Positions 31,514-43,944 of a DNA stretch of 64,000 nucleotides are shown piece after piece. Numbering within the stretch: the stretch's first letter is position 1; the number at the start of each line of letters is the position of its first letter. The stretch comes from Zychaea mexicana. Its lineage: Eukaryota > Mucoromycota > Mucoromycetes > Mucorales > Lichtheimiaceae. The notes under the pieces were generated by a model. It saw nothing but the letters and a program-made list of their open reading frames with translations, was not told where the DNA came from and did not search any database. The DNA is taken from assembly GCF_025766255.1 (NCBI RefSeq), contig NW_026516762.1, positions 107,766-171,765 of the forward strand, given 5' to 3'. The position numbers and the translations under genes were made by a program.

Positions 31514-32894
31514 CGTCGTAGGAAAGTTGGGACGTTGCCTGGTTGTAGTCAGCATTAAGTTGTGCTATATTGGTAAAAGAAAGAAGAAAAGAAAACGTAC
31601 ATTTTTATAATCAGGTATCGGTAAAAGAAAGGGGCCTTTGTTTACAGTACTTTCTTCGTCGGCTCTTCAATCTTCCTGAGATTCGTCGGATAAGGGTGCA
31701 TCATGCAAGGACTCGAGTCGCTCGCTCTACTCAAGCATTTAGTATGGCAAACTGTGTAGTGGTACGGGTCCTTTTTTGCAACATGTAAGATTTATGTACA
31801 GCCAACAAAAATGATATCTTTCTCTGATATGTAAGCATATAATTTCCAGCTGTATAAACCAACCGTGTACCAAACTGTTACGAGTATCGTTGATACATAC
31901 ATGCTCTATGCATTGTATGTGGATGAGCCTCATAAGCTTCTTCGATGAATCCGTTGAATTCCGTGATCATTCTTATTTTCGTGTTAAACAACAGTTATTG
32001 ATTTGATGCTTCTATATACCATCGCTTGTTGCTAAAAATGAAATAAAACCACTCGGATTCTAATTCCAAGACCATGGAGAAAGCTGAACCTCTGACCTGT
32101 CAGGGTCAAACAATTTTTGGTTATTATTTATAGACAATATACAGCTAATATATCATCTTCAAGCGCTATCGCGATTGCGTCATAGTGTGTGGCGAAAACA
32201 AATAGGAGTCCATGAGCAAGCAACGTTGAAAAGAGGCATCCATCAGCTAAATAGAGCCTCTCAACCATTCATAGGTTTTCTATGATATCTAATCAGTTAT
32301 ATGTGTAATGAATACTGGCACTACAGCACACTGCTATCACCATTTGACTATTGATGCTGATGCAAGAATTAGCGGTATGGTACATAGCAAAATCAAATAT
32401 TATGCAAATTTGATCTCTATGTACCAGTATCTTTGCTATGTCCTACCGCCATTGAATAACTTGAGTTTTAAAAGAGATTTATAAAGGGAGAATGCTGTTT
32501 GTTTACTAAAATTTTTCATCCGAACTGTCGGCTACATGTATGTAATATATTATGATGATAGAATATGCATAAACATAATATCGATTAGGCTGACGGCAGG
32601 TGTAATTCTTTTTCACACATAAGCGCGTGTCTTGCATCAACGGGAAACTGTTATTTTTTTTCACATGGATATCACCGTGCACACACCAGCTCCTACGGTG
32701 CCCAACAACACACTCATGTCACTATAACTCACTTTTACTCCTTTCCCGTGAAGTACAGCACAAATTTGGTTTAAATTCAGTGTCCGTTTTATACAATTGG
32801 ATATTGATTGATCCAATTTCGAGCGACTTCTTTTATTATTATACGATGGTACGGAAGAAAAAAGAAAGAGATGTTGAAGGTATATTCATATTAT
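31514..32894. other. Gene-free gap between UGT relic and FBA1
   Basis: No gene seen. An imperfect inverted repeat lies at about 32370-32453 (TAGCGGTATGGTACATAGC with GCTATGTCCTACCGCC), enough for a long stem. Its identity is unknown. Confidence 0.4.
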
Positions 32895-34431
32895 TTACAG
32901 AGTATCAACATTGCCCAAGTCCTTGCAGGCTTGCTTGACGCGTTGGATCATGGTCTTCTCCGATTCACGGATCCAGACTCTGTGGAAAGCAAGGCAGAAG
33001 ATGTTAGAGCTCATGTCTGCTTACCTTGGAAAGAAGAAAAAAGAAGAGGACATAATACGTTACCTGGGATCATAGACCTTCTTGTTAGGCTTCTGAGGAC
33101 CCTCGGGGTTACCGACCTGGGTTTGGAGATAGTCCTTCTTGTTCTCATAGAAATCACGCAGACCAGTCCAGTAAGCCCACTGGGTGTCGGTATCAACGTT
33201 CATCTTGACAACGCCGTTCTGGACAGCAGTGGCAATTTCCTCCTCCGAAGAACCGGAACCACCGTGGAAGACAAAAAAGACGGGCTTCTCTTCCTCGTTG
33301 GCATCACCCAACTGTTCGCGGACATAAGCCTGGTGCTTGCCCAACAATTCAGGGTGCAGACGGACGTTACCGGGAGCATAGACGCCATGAACGTTACCGA
33401 AACCAGCAGCAATCGAGAACAAGTCGGTGATTTCGGAGAAGGCCTTGAAAATGTCCCAGATATCCTCGGGTTGAGTGTAAAGGGAAGCATTGTCAACGCC
33501 TTCATTGTTGACACCATCTTCCTCACCACCGGTAATGCCAATCTCCATCTCGAGCAAGCAGCCCATGGGTGCCATGCGCTTCAAGTACTTCAAGCAGATC
33601 TCGATGTTTTCTTCCTTGGTTTCTTCTGAAAGGTCCAACATGTGCGACGAGAACAAGGGTTCGCCGTGAGCTTTGAAGTATTCCTCATCAGCAGCCAACA
33701 TGCCTTGAATTACATATACATTAGTTTTTTTCTTGTTTGTAGGAAGCTTTGATATGTGATTTGAGATACTCACCATCGAACCAGGGAATGAGCTTCTTGG
33801 CACAGTGATCAGAGTGGATGATGACGGGGATGCCATAGGCCTTGGCGACAGCGCGGACGTACTGATCATATGTCAAAACAAAACGACTTAGTCAGATGGT
33901 TTATAAAAAAAAACACGCCATATCCAAGTTTATATGCCACTTTACCTGAGCACCAGCAATGGCACCAATGATGGAGGCCTCCTGGTTCTTGTTGGTCAAA
34001 CCCTTACCGGCAACGAAGGCAGCGCCACCTTGCGAGAACTGGATGATGATGGGCGAGTTGATGTCACGAGCAGCCTCCAAAGCAGCGTTGATGGTGCTAG
34101 TAATAAGCGGCGCGTGTTAAGAGAGTCGCGGGATTTGTGATCGGAACAACACCAAACCTCTATTCTCAGCGAAAGACTACACGTAGCAATAGAGTGACTA
34201 ACCTGGTGGAAGTGCAGTTGATAGCAGGGATAGCGAACTTGTGCTCGCGGGCTATTCAAGCAGAAAATGGGCCCGAGTTAGAGAGTTGTTAAAATATGTC
34301 AAGTGGATAGAGTGACAAAGAGAGAAAGAGAGAGCAGTAGCAAGAAGAAAAAGGACATTACCATAAGCAAAAAGCTTGCGCAAGTTGTCACCAGTGACGA
34401 CGCCAGCAGGAACGATTTCGAGGATACCCAT
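32895..34431 (-). CDS. FBA1: Fructose-bisphosphate aldolase, class II
   Basis: Exons 34431-34362, 34251-34203, 34096-33946, 33861-33774, 33703-33064 and 32979-32895 close in frame to 360 residues, the standard fungal length. The enzyme splits fructose-1,6-bisphosphate into glyceraldehyde-3-phosphate and dihydroxyacetone phosphate in glycolysis. Class II hallmarks are IIHSDHCAKKLIPWFDG (zinc-binding His and catalytic Asp), LLEMEIGITGGEEDGV, the FGNVHGVYAPGNVRL zinc-ligand region, FVFHGGSGSSEEEI and KMNVDTDTQWAYW. Six exons with very small second and last exons fit early-diverging fungal gene structure. Codon use is strongly biased to C-ending codons, as expected for a highly expressed gene, unlike its neighbours. 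A TATA box lies about 100 bases upstream. Confidence 0.97.
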
Positions 34432-34522
34432 GGTTGATGGAAGAGAAAGAAAGGTTGCTTGAGGGAGCGAAAAGAAAAGAAGAAGAAGAGAAGAAGTAGG
34501 GACGGGCCAGAGGGATACGTGG

Positions 34523-34534
34523 TTTTTATATATA
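34523..34534 (-). promoter_or_regulatory. TATA box of FBA1
   Basis: The minus strand reads CTATATATAAAAA about 95-105 bases upstream of the FBA1 ATG, followed by a pyrimidine-rich leader. This is the cleanest core-promoter match in the window and fits a strongly expressed glycolytic gene. Confidence 0.65.
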
Positions 34535-35480
34535 GCGAACTTTTTCTCACAAGTCGTGTACGCTCATTCCGACTTATTTTCGGGTGTGCCGGGATCAACG
34601 TGGTGTCTCTCGCCCTCTCCTTGCTTTTCCCCGTAATGTGTTTTCGGACTCTTCCACCTCGTTCTTTTCTATTCCATGGTCCTAGTTTTCCAAGTCCAAA
34701 CCTGGCATGTACTTTTCATACAAGTATGCGTCACGGTGTAGAGCAGCTGGAAACAACCGTACGCGCCTCTGTCGTGTAGGCTCAAGTCGCATGCCACGGT
34801 CAAGTGGAGTAAAGGAGAAAATTTAGCAATGTTCGGAGAGACAGAGGAGCATAATTTATACATATCCGTGCAGCAAGAAGTAGTAGCCCAATAGAAAGGC
34901 GCTGTGTGGGGATATTCCGCTTTGTAAGAGGCGTGTGGGGGCGGGGACGTCCAAGGCCGCGTTCGTCCTTTTGCGGGGTGTTGTCCGGTACCCTCCGTCG
35001 CGTTGCCACATGAAAATTTGACTGGGGTCGGTGGGCCTGACCGTTTGACCAAATTCGAAACACCGCATTTGGGATTTTCCTGGGGGGCTGCATGGCGTCT
35101 GTTTTTAGGGTTCGGTTCTAGGTGGACCGTATATTGTTGGGTGCGTGCTGTTTGTTGGTGGGTGGCTGGCCGGTGGTGGTAGTGACGGTAGCCACACGTC
35201 AGCAACAGAAGGACGAGGCACTTTGTTGTTCTTACGATTGGCTGACTGATTGCATGATAATGTACCCTTCCCTTCTTGCCACTGACCTTATCCAAATCCC
35301 AGGCTGGGTCTAGTACGTGCATTCAGAAACAGTTTCAAGAGCACACATATTAACTAACATAGACGCGCAAACAGATGCACTCTCTTTTTCTTCCCCTCTC
35401 CTCCTCTTCGCTTTTTCTACCTTCTCTCCTTTCTCTTCTTCCTCCATTAAAACACTTTCTCTCAGCACACCCACGCACCG
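34535..35480. other. Divergent intergenic region between FBA1 and a small plus-strand gene
   Basis: No coding gene accepted. The right end (35380-35460) is a long pyrimidine tract on the plus strand, a typical fungal 5' leader for the gene at 35481. A 217-codon minus-strand frame here lacks any recognisable domain and overlaps the promoter, so I left it out. Confidence 0.45.
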
Positions 35481-35822
35481 ATGATACCGCCAGTGCAGAA
35501 AGAATGTCCGCCGTACTATATGAATAGCGTGATGAAGCGATTTGGTCACCATCTGTCCACCGACCAGACGCTCCACCTGACCGGACGTATGGCTTCTTCG
35601 TTGCACAGTGCCCCAGAAGGATCGGCTTTCTCCTTGCCACGTTCTGTCAACAACAATAACACCGTCATCAAAGACGAGCAGCAGTCCAACAGTAGCACTG
35701 TGTTTTTACCCAATCATTCGTCTTCGGTACACATATCACAAATCAGTCACCATTGCCATTATCAACAACACCAGCAGCCGCCACAGCAGTATTATGAAGA
35801 ACAGCAAGAGCAGCACAAATAA
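35481..35822 (+). CDS. Hypothetical 113-residue protein, Ser/Asn/His/Gln-rich C-terminus
   Basis: A single exon starts MIPPVQKECPPYYMNSVMKR. The first ~45 residues (GHHLSTDQTLHLTGRMASSL) look ordinary and possibly conserved. The rest is low-complexity with HYQQHQQPPQQYYEEQQEQ. It follows a strong polypyrimidine leader, and the ATG context (CACCGATGATA) is reasonable, which supports real expression. No family was recognised. It could also be the first exon of a longer gene, but no downstream exon was found. Confidence 0.5.
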   Translation: MIPPVQKECPPYYMNSVMKRFGHHLSTDQTLHLTGRMASSLHSAPEGSAFSLPRSVNNNNTVIKDEQQSNSSTVFLPNHSSSVHISQISHHCHYQQHQQPPQQYYEEQQEQHK

Positions 35823-37624
35823 TGCTTCCCTGCGCAATCCATATTTGTTTGCTTAGTAAAATGCCATAAACGCCAGCTTGTATATCACCATTACGCATCA
35901 TTATCCAACAGCATCATTCCTCTCCTAGCTCAATAAAAAAGATTTCTGCTTTTGTTTATGTTTACATTTTACGTTGTAAAAAAACAGCCATCACGTGAAC
36001 AATAAAGAGATAATTAAGCCTAACAAAGACCACAGGCTAAACTGATCATATAGGGACATGAAGAGCTTGTTGATACTTTAGGAAATAAGTGGATATTCTG
36101 AAGGGATCCCTTTAGTAACCATAAAGGCTTCGTCGTCGGTGATTCCTTCAAGACGCTTTACAGCGCAGGTTCTTCTGAAATCACGAGTCGAGCATCATGT
36201 TATGATAACCTTCCACCTTCTGCAAGAAAACCATCTGTTTTAGCACTTACCCTTCGCAGTTATCAATTAATTATCTATTCGCATTCTTTCTGGCCATTGC
36301 GAGTGAGAAGGTGCGTTGCAGGTACAGTGGAGCTAGCCTACCGAAAAGGAGCAACCTCGCAAAATTTACCTAGTGCTGCATCTGCTCATGTACGCGTCCT
36401 AGCATACATGTTGGAGAAGGAATAGGCTGTCTATGCTCTCTATCATCGACAGGATCATGGGGTTGAAGAGAGTTCGGTAACCAACTGGTTTCGCTTTTCA
36501 TAAAGGCCCTCCAGAGGTGACAAATGACAGGGATTCCTTTTTTTTTCCCAGGTAATATCACAACATTTATCCCTTCCTTCTTTCATGTTCAGCCTTTCGT
36601 AAATGATTTACTACGACAACTGATGCTCACCGCACCTAGGGATTTCTGAAGTCAAGCCTCTAGGCGAATCAACCATGGGTTGTGGAATTTTATAGACTGA
36701 TAACATCCAAAACCATCATTAAATTCATCGCTGATAATAGCTGCAGACTTAACCTTAATGCACAGTATTGCCTGTAACTCATCATATAACTAGTGAAACG
36801 CGAGCTGCCCAGAAGCTCTTTAGGGTATGTCGTCAATGATAGTAACATGTCAAGGAGAAGTACTATCGGAATTCTAGACTACGGTCCATGAGAGTTTTGG
36901 TCTTGTTGTTATCGGAAGGCTAGATCTTCGTGCACGCTAGCTCGACATCACCCGATTTTAATCCAAATATATCATTGTAAAGCGTAAATCAAGTGTTTGC
37001 TGATTATGTTATTGGTGTATTGATAGCATGCGTGAATATTGGAATCTACCTGTCGTCCCATCCGCTTCTTGATGATGGTAAAGTCGACTGTGGGTATTTC
37101 ATGTTTCGAATATAGAGATGCCGAATAACTTTTGCTGCATGTCACAGTGCTATAATTCTAGTTACTATGTATTTACTTTTACTAGCTTCAATCGACATTT
37201 TTTCAAGAACAGTCAGAGAGAATCCAGGCGATCTTCATTATCAATCTGTCTCAAGGTGTGTAATTGAACGTTCGACTTATACATAGAAATAGGCAGAGGA
37301 TGCTTTGCAATTCAATGAAGAACCACACTTTGAGTGGTATTTCAGTAGGATAATTTTTAATTCTAATTCTTGAGCAAACTTACGCAGCTTTCCTGCAGAT
37401 GGATTCACCTGTTATGGTGAATTATTCTTGTGTTGAACGGATTAAGAAACAAATTTTAGCTGCATGTATTAGGCACAAATTTTTTTGGATGGTGCTGTGC
37501 CAAAGGGTTTGCTGCACCATCACCATATAAAATCTAAGCATTTTTTTCTTTCCTTATATTTCCTTCTATTTTGCATACAGCGACGTACGATCCAACGGAT
37601 TTTTTGCAACGACAAATAGTAAGT
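35823..37624. other. Gene-free stretch left of the acetoacetyl-CoA synthetase gene
   Basis: About 1.8 kb, AT-rich, with stops dense in all frames. No transposase, RNA gene or repeat was recognised. Base composition suggests decayed sequence. Confidence 0.4.
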
Positions 37625-40114
37625 TTACTGTGCAAGGGCAGGAATGTTATAGTACAAGGCAAGGCTATCGGGGTTGGACAGTGTTCCCGTGGGTGTCACC
37701 TTTTGACCAGAGATGATTTTCTATTATTGTTGATAGGTCGCGTAAGGATCGAACGTTAGATTGTCACTGTCATATTGTGAGAAAATATTTTACTGATCAT
37801 CTCTATGTCTTACCTTGACCGCTACTTCGACCTTTTTGCCATTGATAGTATACTATTTACATCGTCGTCGTCGTCAAGGTTAGCCATTCACTTTTCAACA
37901 GAAAGATATACACCGTGTTCTCTTTACATAGTAAGTCTAACAGAAGTACTTACCGGGATATCTTGGATAGCAAGCACGAACGCAGGCACATGTCGCGGGC
38001 TCAGCTGAGCCCGGATTGTCGTCTTAATCTTTTTGACAAGCTCATCCGATAATTCTACGCTTCCTTTTAATTTAAGAAACAAGACCACACGCTCATCATC
38101 TTCATTGACGATCTTCTGACCGACGCACAAGGCATCCTCGATTTCAGGGAAGCGGTCCACAACATTGTAAATTTCGGCACTACCAAAACGGACGCCATTT
38201 GGGTTCAAAGTGCCATCGGATCGACCCAGCATGATTACACCGCCAGTTTTGGGGTTCAACCAGACATAATCGCCATGATACCAGATACCATCATACATGC
38301 TGAAATAAGCATTCTTGTACTTGGCTCTGGTGGTGTCATCATCACCATACATGTAGACAGGCATACAGGGGAATGGAACCGTGCAGACCAGATCGCCAGC
38401 TTGGGCTTGCACAGGCGTGTTGCTATCCGCCCAAGCTTCGATTTTCATTCCCAGATTGATGCACTGGATTTCCCCACGGTAGACTGGCAAGCTGGCATTG
38501 TATCCCGCAAATAACGAGCAGATGTCTGTGCCGCCCGTGATGCTGCCCAATCCAACATCCTTCTTAATGTGATTGTAAACAAATTCATAACTCTCGGGTT
38601 TTAAGGGTGAGCCAGTCGAGTAAATGGCCTTGAGTGTATCCAGTTTGCATTCATCCACTAGTTAATCACAAATATGCGTTATTATCCTTTCTCTTGACCA
38701 TCATGACAGGGCAAATGGAAAAATTCACTTACTGGGATGCACACTGGCTTCTTGCAAAGACTGGATGTATTTTGCCGAGGTACCAAAATGTGTAATGCCC
38801 AATTCATCCACCAACTCCCATAGGGAAATGGGCGCTGGCTTAAACGGGCTACCATCCCACAACACGAGCGTGCATCCAACACTCAATCCAGCTACCAGCC
38901 AATTCCACATCATCCAGCCGGTCGTGGTATAATAGAAAAAGACGTCGTCGGGATGCATGTCGCCATGGATAATGTGTTCCTTCTTCAGCTGCAGCAACAA
39001 GCCTGCGCCCGAATGCACAATGCATTTAGGTAAACCAGTGGTGCCCGAACTGAACATGATAAATCCTGGATGGTTGAACGGCAACTGTTCAAAGGGAATC
39101 TCCTGCGGCAAGTGTTTCTCGGTGTCCAAAAATTCTTTCCATGTAGTGGACTTATCGCCGAATTCTTGTTGGATAGTAGCCTTGACGTCGCGGCCGTTAT
39201 CGACAAATGGAATAATCACGACCTTTTCGAGCGAAGGCAAGCCTTGCACCACAGGTTTGACCTTGGGGATATGGTCCAACCTTTTGCCATTGTAAACAAC
39301 GCCATTGACCGAAATGAGGACCTTGGGACTGATTTGGCTGAATCGATCAAGGACACCAGTGGCACCGAAATCCGGTGAAGTGGAACTCCAGATCGCGCCC
39401 AAGCTTATTGTGGCGAGCATGGCAATAATGGCTTCGGGACAGTTGGGAATGTAGGCTGCTACTCGATCATCCTTTTGGACGCCATGTGCTTTCAGGGCCA
39501 TGGCGCATTGCAAAACTTGGTCGTACAGTTCGGCATAAGTGATTGAGCGGCGACTTTGGCCTTCACCTATAATCGTTCATACGCGTTTTTTCTTAGCGTG
39601 CTATTGTCATAATTTAAGAGACCATCATAAGAGGAAAAGGGAAGGGTGTAATATAGTTTACCAGTGCTAATGATAGCGATTTTTTCAGAGCTCTTGCACC
39701 ACAACAGGTTCTCAGCGAAATTTAAACGCGCACCCTTGAACCATTCCGGGACGGCATCCATCGGCAAGGATTGATCCAAGATATCAGCGTCGGTTGACTT
39801 GACAGAGGCAATTACATTGGTGTAATCCCATACGGTTGACCAGAAAGCAGGTGCATTGTCTACGGACCATTGCCATAACTCTTGGTAGTTTTCTATTACA
39901 GACAAGCATGTGTCATGATTGAATACGCGATGTGGGGCAAAGAGTGAGAGGGGATTCTCACATGATAGTATTTATACAAAGAAAAGAACTTACGCAGCTG
40001 CAAGTTGAACTTGGTGTTGACATGGCGACGGAACTTTGCCATCTCTGTATCCTCAGGATGAGACGGCTTCCAGAGGCATGGTGGATCCACGGTCAGGCTT
40101 GAGGTAGAGGTCAT
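37625..40114 (-). CDS. AACS: Acetoacetyl-CoA synthetase (acetoacetate-CoA ligase)
   Basis: Exons 40114-39994, 39892-39662, 39566-38733, 38657-37954, 37852-37814 and 37720-37625 close in frame to 674 residues, the family's usual size. The enzyme activates acetoacetate with ATP and CoA in the cytosol, supplying sterol and fatty-acid synthesis and ketone use. ANL-superfamily motifs are visible: MFSSGTTGLPKCIVHS (P-loop-like), YYTTTGWMMWNWLVAGL, SPLKPESYEFVYNHIK with GGTDICSLFAG, WYHGDYVWLNPKTGG and GRSDGTLNPNGVRFGSAEIY. The 39-nt exon adds YTINGKKVEVAVK and the last exon KIISGQKVTPTGTLSNPDSL. This restores the catalytic Lys region that would otherwise be lost when the reading stops at 37924. It is divergent from the hydrolase gene at 40368. 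Confidence 0.95.
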
Positions 40115-40367
40115 TGTATTGAACGGTTTAGAGGAAAGCAAGAAAGAGAAAGATGGATAAAACAGGACCGTGGGACTTTTTTTTTCAAAGCAGCTTATGT
40201 ATCCAGTGCTGGTTTCTCTTCCCAAAACAGAAGCTGGCGGTGCCTGAATATCTGCCACGCACTTGAGTTGCGGGGTTTGGTATAAAAGCAAGCACTCACT
40301 TTTTCTGTTCTCCTGGTTCCTGCCTTTGTTTCTAGTACTTTTTGACATTTCAAAGACGTTTGTAATA
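40115..40367. promoter_or_regulatory. Compact bidirectional promoter between AACS and the hydrolase
   Basis: Only 253 bases separate the two divergent start codons. A TATAAAA-like match lies near 40280 for the plus-strand gene. Co-regulation is possible but cannot be read from sequence. Confidence 0.4.
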
Positions 40368-41767
40368 ATGGCACCATCTTCGACGTTGGTTGAAAAAGGC
40401 TATGTTGACGTGGCAAAGAATGGCCGCGAATCAAAACCTGTAAATATTTACTATGAAAAGCATGGCAATGGGCCTGAAAAAGTTCTCCTCGTAATGGGTA
40501 AATCTCTAGCTTCTCTCTTGTTCTTACTTCATGCAGCCCGTATATGGACCTCAATTTTCTGCTTTGTACTGTAATGGTTTCTGTAGGTCTTGCTACTCCA
40601 TGTGCAGCATGGGACTTTCAGGTAGCATATAGTGATATTGAAAATATATCACGTCGCTTCTAACTGACTAGCTAACTGTCATTGCCCATTTATTTTAATG
40701 ACAATGATGATAGGTTGATCACTTGGCTCGTAGTGGCAAATATACAGTAGTGATTTTCGATAACCGTGGCATGGGTCATTCTGGTAAGCTTTCATACTAT
40801 TTTGTTCTTCACTGAAGAGAGAAGCAGATAGCCAGTTCTGATGATGATACAAAAACGATAGATTCGCCAATGGGTCTGTACTCGTAAGCAGTAAATTGCA
40901 GTAGTCAGCTTTATTTGATCGTGTTTGGGGTAATCCCACATGTGTCAAGAACGCCTTACTAACAGATAAACAAACAAAAAATTGCGGATGGGGTTGCGCG
41001 GGCCTACGTGAAAAATTTGATAATGGTAGAACTTCACAAATGGCTCAAGACACCCTTATCCTACTTGATCATTTGAATTGGACCTCGCACGTGCACGTGA
41101 ATGGCGTTTCTATGGGAGGCATGATTTCTTTGGAGTTGGTGGATGCCGCACCCGCCCGATTTGCTTCCTTGACGTTGACCAGCACTACCGCAAAGCGAAA
41201 TATACCCACCGTAGGTCTTTCAAGGTGTCATTGGCAACAAAGTGCGATTAAAACTTATACGTGTCTGTTCTCTAGTGGGCAGCCATTTCTGCATTATCCC
41301 GGATTACCTTATTTTATAGCGACCCACGCGACAAGCTGAATGCAGCCATGGAGCTAGTGTATCCCGAAGCATGGCTTTCACAGAAACCAGAGAACCCGGT
41401 CAAAGCTGAGGAGTACGGTACCAATCGAGAAATGGCGACTGCCAACTTTATCAGTCATGTACGGCGGTCAAAACTACAGCCATTGCATGGTAACTTGGCC
41501 CAGACTGCCGCATGCTTACGACACTCGTTTTCAGATGCTCGCTTGCTGAAAATCAAACAGAATGGGCTGCCCGTGCTGGTCGTAACAGGCACGTGGGATA
41601 ACTTGGTTCGTCCTCAGTACTCGTATCACCTAAAGAAGGTCCTGGATCCTCGGTTTGAATTGTTTGAAGGAAGTGGCCATGCTATCCCTGAAGAACAACC
41701 CGATCGTTATAATGCTTTAATTGATGAGCACTTCACTCGTGCTTCTCTCAAAGCGGCTAAATTGTAA
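40368..41767 (+). CDS. Alpha/beta-hydrolase fold protein
   Basis: Exons 40368-40497, 40587-40621, 40714-40783, 40862-40883, 41030-41210 and 41276-41767 close in frame to 309 residues. Two exons are very small (35 and 22 nt). The fold is shown by VLLVMG, the oxyanion/strand motif VVIFDNRGMGHSDSP, the nucleophile elbow GVSMGGMISLEL (Ser), the acid region VLVVTGTWDNLVRPQYS (Asp) and GSGHAIPEEQP (His). The triad is therefore complete. The arrangement resembles mycelial epoxide-hydrolase/ABHD-like lipases or esterases. The substrate is unknown. No signal peptide is present, so it is probably cytosolic. Its 3' end converges on the PPR gene 117 bases away. Confidence 0.88.
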
Positions 41768-41884
41768 TAGTGCTTAATAATAATAATGATAGTAGTAGTA
41801 GTAGTAGTAGAAATAGTGGCCATTAGGTTTCACTTATAATGTATTATAATTGAAGATATATCGTGACATTTATTCATCACATAA

Positions 41885-43114
41885 TTAATGATAATAGGCA
41901 GGGGAGAAGTCGGGTGAATATCCATAGTGGAGTCTTTCTTGTTCGGAAGAAGAATAAGATTCCTGTTGTCGTAGCACGGATTCCAGTCTGGATAAAGTTT
42001 CGGAATAGGCGATGGATGCGTCAGGCACGTGTGCTTTGCGTAAAAAGTAATACAGCGCCGCTGCCTTGAGTGTTTGTCCATTAGCCAGATACGTGTGGAG
42101 GATAGGGTCCACTGCTTCCTTGTGTACCAACTTGGGTGCAGTCCGGGCAACCAACAGCATAGCGCGATCTGCTACGGCTGGGTGTGTTGTATGAAGCGTT
42201 TCGGCTGCTTGGGCAATGATCCACGCCTGCTGGGTCGTAGGTTTGTGTTCCAATAATCGTAAAGCATCCTGCACGACCTTTGCCATCACATCACTTGTTG
42301 CTGACTGATGATGGTTTTGTGGATGTAATAGCCATTCCATGTACAGTGTATAGATACCCCATCCCGGCTTGATTGTATCCGCATGTTGCACAATATGTCG
42401 CCATAAAATATCCACTGCATGTGCCTCATCCGCCTGAACATAATATTTGAGCATGACATTACAGTCGAATGCAGTTCGTAATCGTAAATCCAGATACTGC
42501 ATTTTCTCCACATAAAATTTAGCCTTGTCTATATTGCCGGCCTTGACATACGCTTGTACAAGATACGTAAATGTTCGTGTCGTCGGCATCAGTGTTGTTA
42601 ATTGTGTAAACACTTGTTCAGCCTTTTCCAGAAGTCCGAGACGTAGGTACGATCGTATCAAACGATTATAAAGTGCAACACTGCTGAATTGATACTGATC
42701 GAGTTCGTTCCAGAGCTGATTGAGTGTTGCAGCATCGGTTGCATTGTCCAGTGATTGTTTCAAATGCTGTAGCTGGTCGAGTGTGGGAATTGTTTTAATG
42801 ATATTGTCTTTGTTGCTGTTGATTTTGCTGGATTGGTTTGAAGGTGACGATGAGGTTAAAATAACTTGTTCAATAATGTTGGAGTAGGATTTAGCGCTTT
42901 CGTCGGATTGTTTGCCGAGCTTTTGTCGAAATGCAGAGGTAATGCCAAGGTATAACTTTTCTTCTTCTTTAGGACTTAGGAATTTGCGGAAAAACCAGTT
43001 GCGTCGCGTAGTGCCAAATCTCACACATTGTGTGGTGCTATTGTTTTTATGCAAGCGTAGAAATAGTTGACCGCGTTGTATACTAATGCGTCGCGATAAT
43101 TGTAAGCCGCTCAT
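41885..43114 (-). CDS. Pentatricopeptide-repeat (PPR) protein, probably mitochondrial
   Basis: An intronless gene of 409 residues. The N-terminus (MSGLQLSRRISIQRGQLFLR) is rich in Arg and Ser with no acids, like a mitochondrial presequence. From about residue 150 the protein shows PPR-type helical pairs: ALYNRLIRSYLRLGLLEKAE, TFTYLVQAYVKAGNIDKA and FDCNVMLKYYVQADEAHAV. These units bind RNA, and fungal PPR proteins mostly act in organelle RNA processing or translation. The C-terminal part has further less regular helices (AALYYFLRKAHVP). The specific target is unknown. Lack of introns contrasts with neighbours and is common for PPR genes. Confidence 0.8.
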   Translation of the reverse strand: MSGLQLSRRISIQRGQLFLRLHKNNSTTQCVRFGTTRRNWFFRKFLSPKEEEKLYLGITSAFRQKLGKQSDESAKSYSNIIEQVILTSSSPSNQSSKINSNKDNIIKTIPTLDQLQHLKQSLDNATDAATLNQLWNELDQYQFSSVALYNRLIRSYLRLGLLEKAEQVFTQLTTLMPTTRTFTYLVQAYVKAGNIDKAKFYVEKMQYLDLRLRTAFDCNVMLKYYVQADEAHAVDILWRHIVQHADTIKPGWGIYTLYMEWLLHPQNHHQSATSDVMAKVVQDALRLLEHKPTTQQAWIIAQAAETLHTTHPAVADRAMLLVARTAPKLVHKEAVDPILHTYLANGQTLKAAALYYFLRKAHVPDASIAYSETLSRLESVLRQQESYSSSEQERLHYGYSPDFSPAYYH

Positions 43115-43942
43115 TATTTGTTGAAATTGTATAACGTATGTGGTGTGTGTGTCTTAAGTCTTAACGTGGGTTGACGAACAGCTGATATTTGAAATGTCGG
43201 AGAAAGCCAATTTAGTCGTTTTTGGGCTTGGGTAACATGAATGAGGTTGGTCAAAATAATTTTTCCACAAATGTAGACAGTGTATTAGTGATGATTTCAA
43301 TTGTTTCAAAACAGTCATAGAAAATAGATTTAAGTATTATCAGATATCACGCGTGAAAAATGGAAAAAGGGAATCGCTTACAGCTGGGTGAGGAGGAGTG
43401 ACACCAAGCAGCTCATCTTTGACAAGATTTTGATTTCTCTGCCGGCTTGAGAATAACAAGCTCCTGATTTCTCTGTGTTTGAACCCAGACGAGAAACGAC
43501 GCATTTTATATTCTTGCCGTTATTATATGCCCTTGTCACCAACTCGCCTAGCATTGATTAGCCCTTCTTCTCCTTCCTTCTCCCTGCTACTTACCGAAGT
43601 CGAATTCGACTCAGATTAGCGATATAGAAAAGAAAATCTTCTGAACGTGAGACATAGGGCGAGTTCTCTGCGATGGAGTCATAATCCTCTTGGATTTCGG
43701 CTTTCTGCCGATTTTTGTTTTCTAATTTATATTTCCAAAAGACACCCGTCTCCGCACTTTGCATTGAAAAAAGCTAAAGCCGCTTCTCTTGTTTTTGAAA
43801 CAGCTATCAACAAAAAGAGGAACACCCAACAAGCAAGACCAACAAGTGAAAAGATTTAGATTAGTCCTGTCACAAAAATCTATGAATTTGGATGAATAAA
43901 AGTCTTCTGTTATTATAGTACTGGGAGTGGGATAAAGACAAA
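43115..43942. other. Gap between the PPR gene and the TIR element
   Basis: No gene seen. It should contain the PPR promoter. A short internal duplication occurs near 43430-43465 (TTTGACAAGATTTTGATTTCTCTG with a second TTTCTCTG). Confidence 0.35.
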
Positions 43943-43944
43943 TA

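Noticed and set aside
34669..35322. 217-codon minus-strand frame upstream of FBA1
   Set aside because: It has no domain and irregular composition, and it overlaps promoter and leader regions of two real genes.
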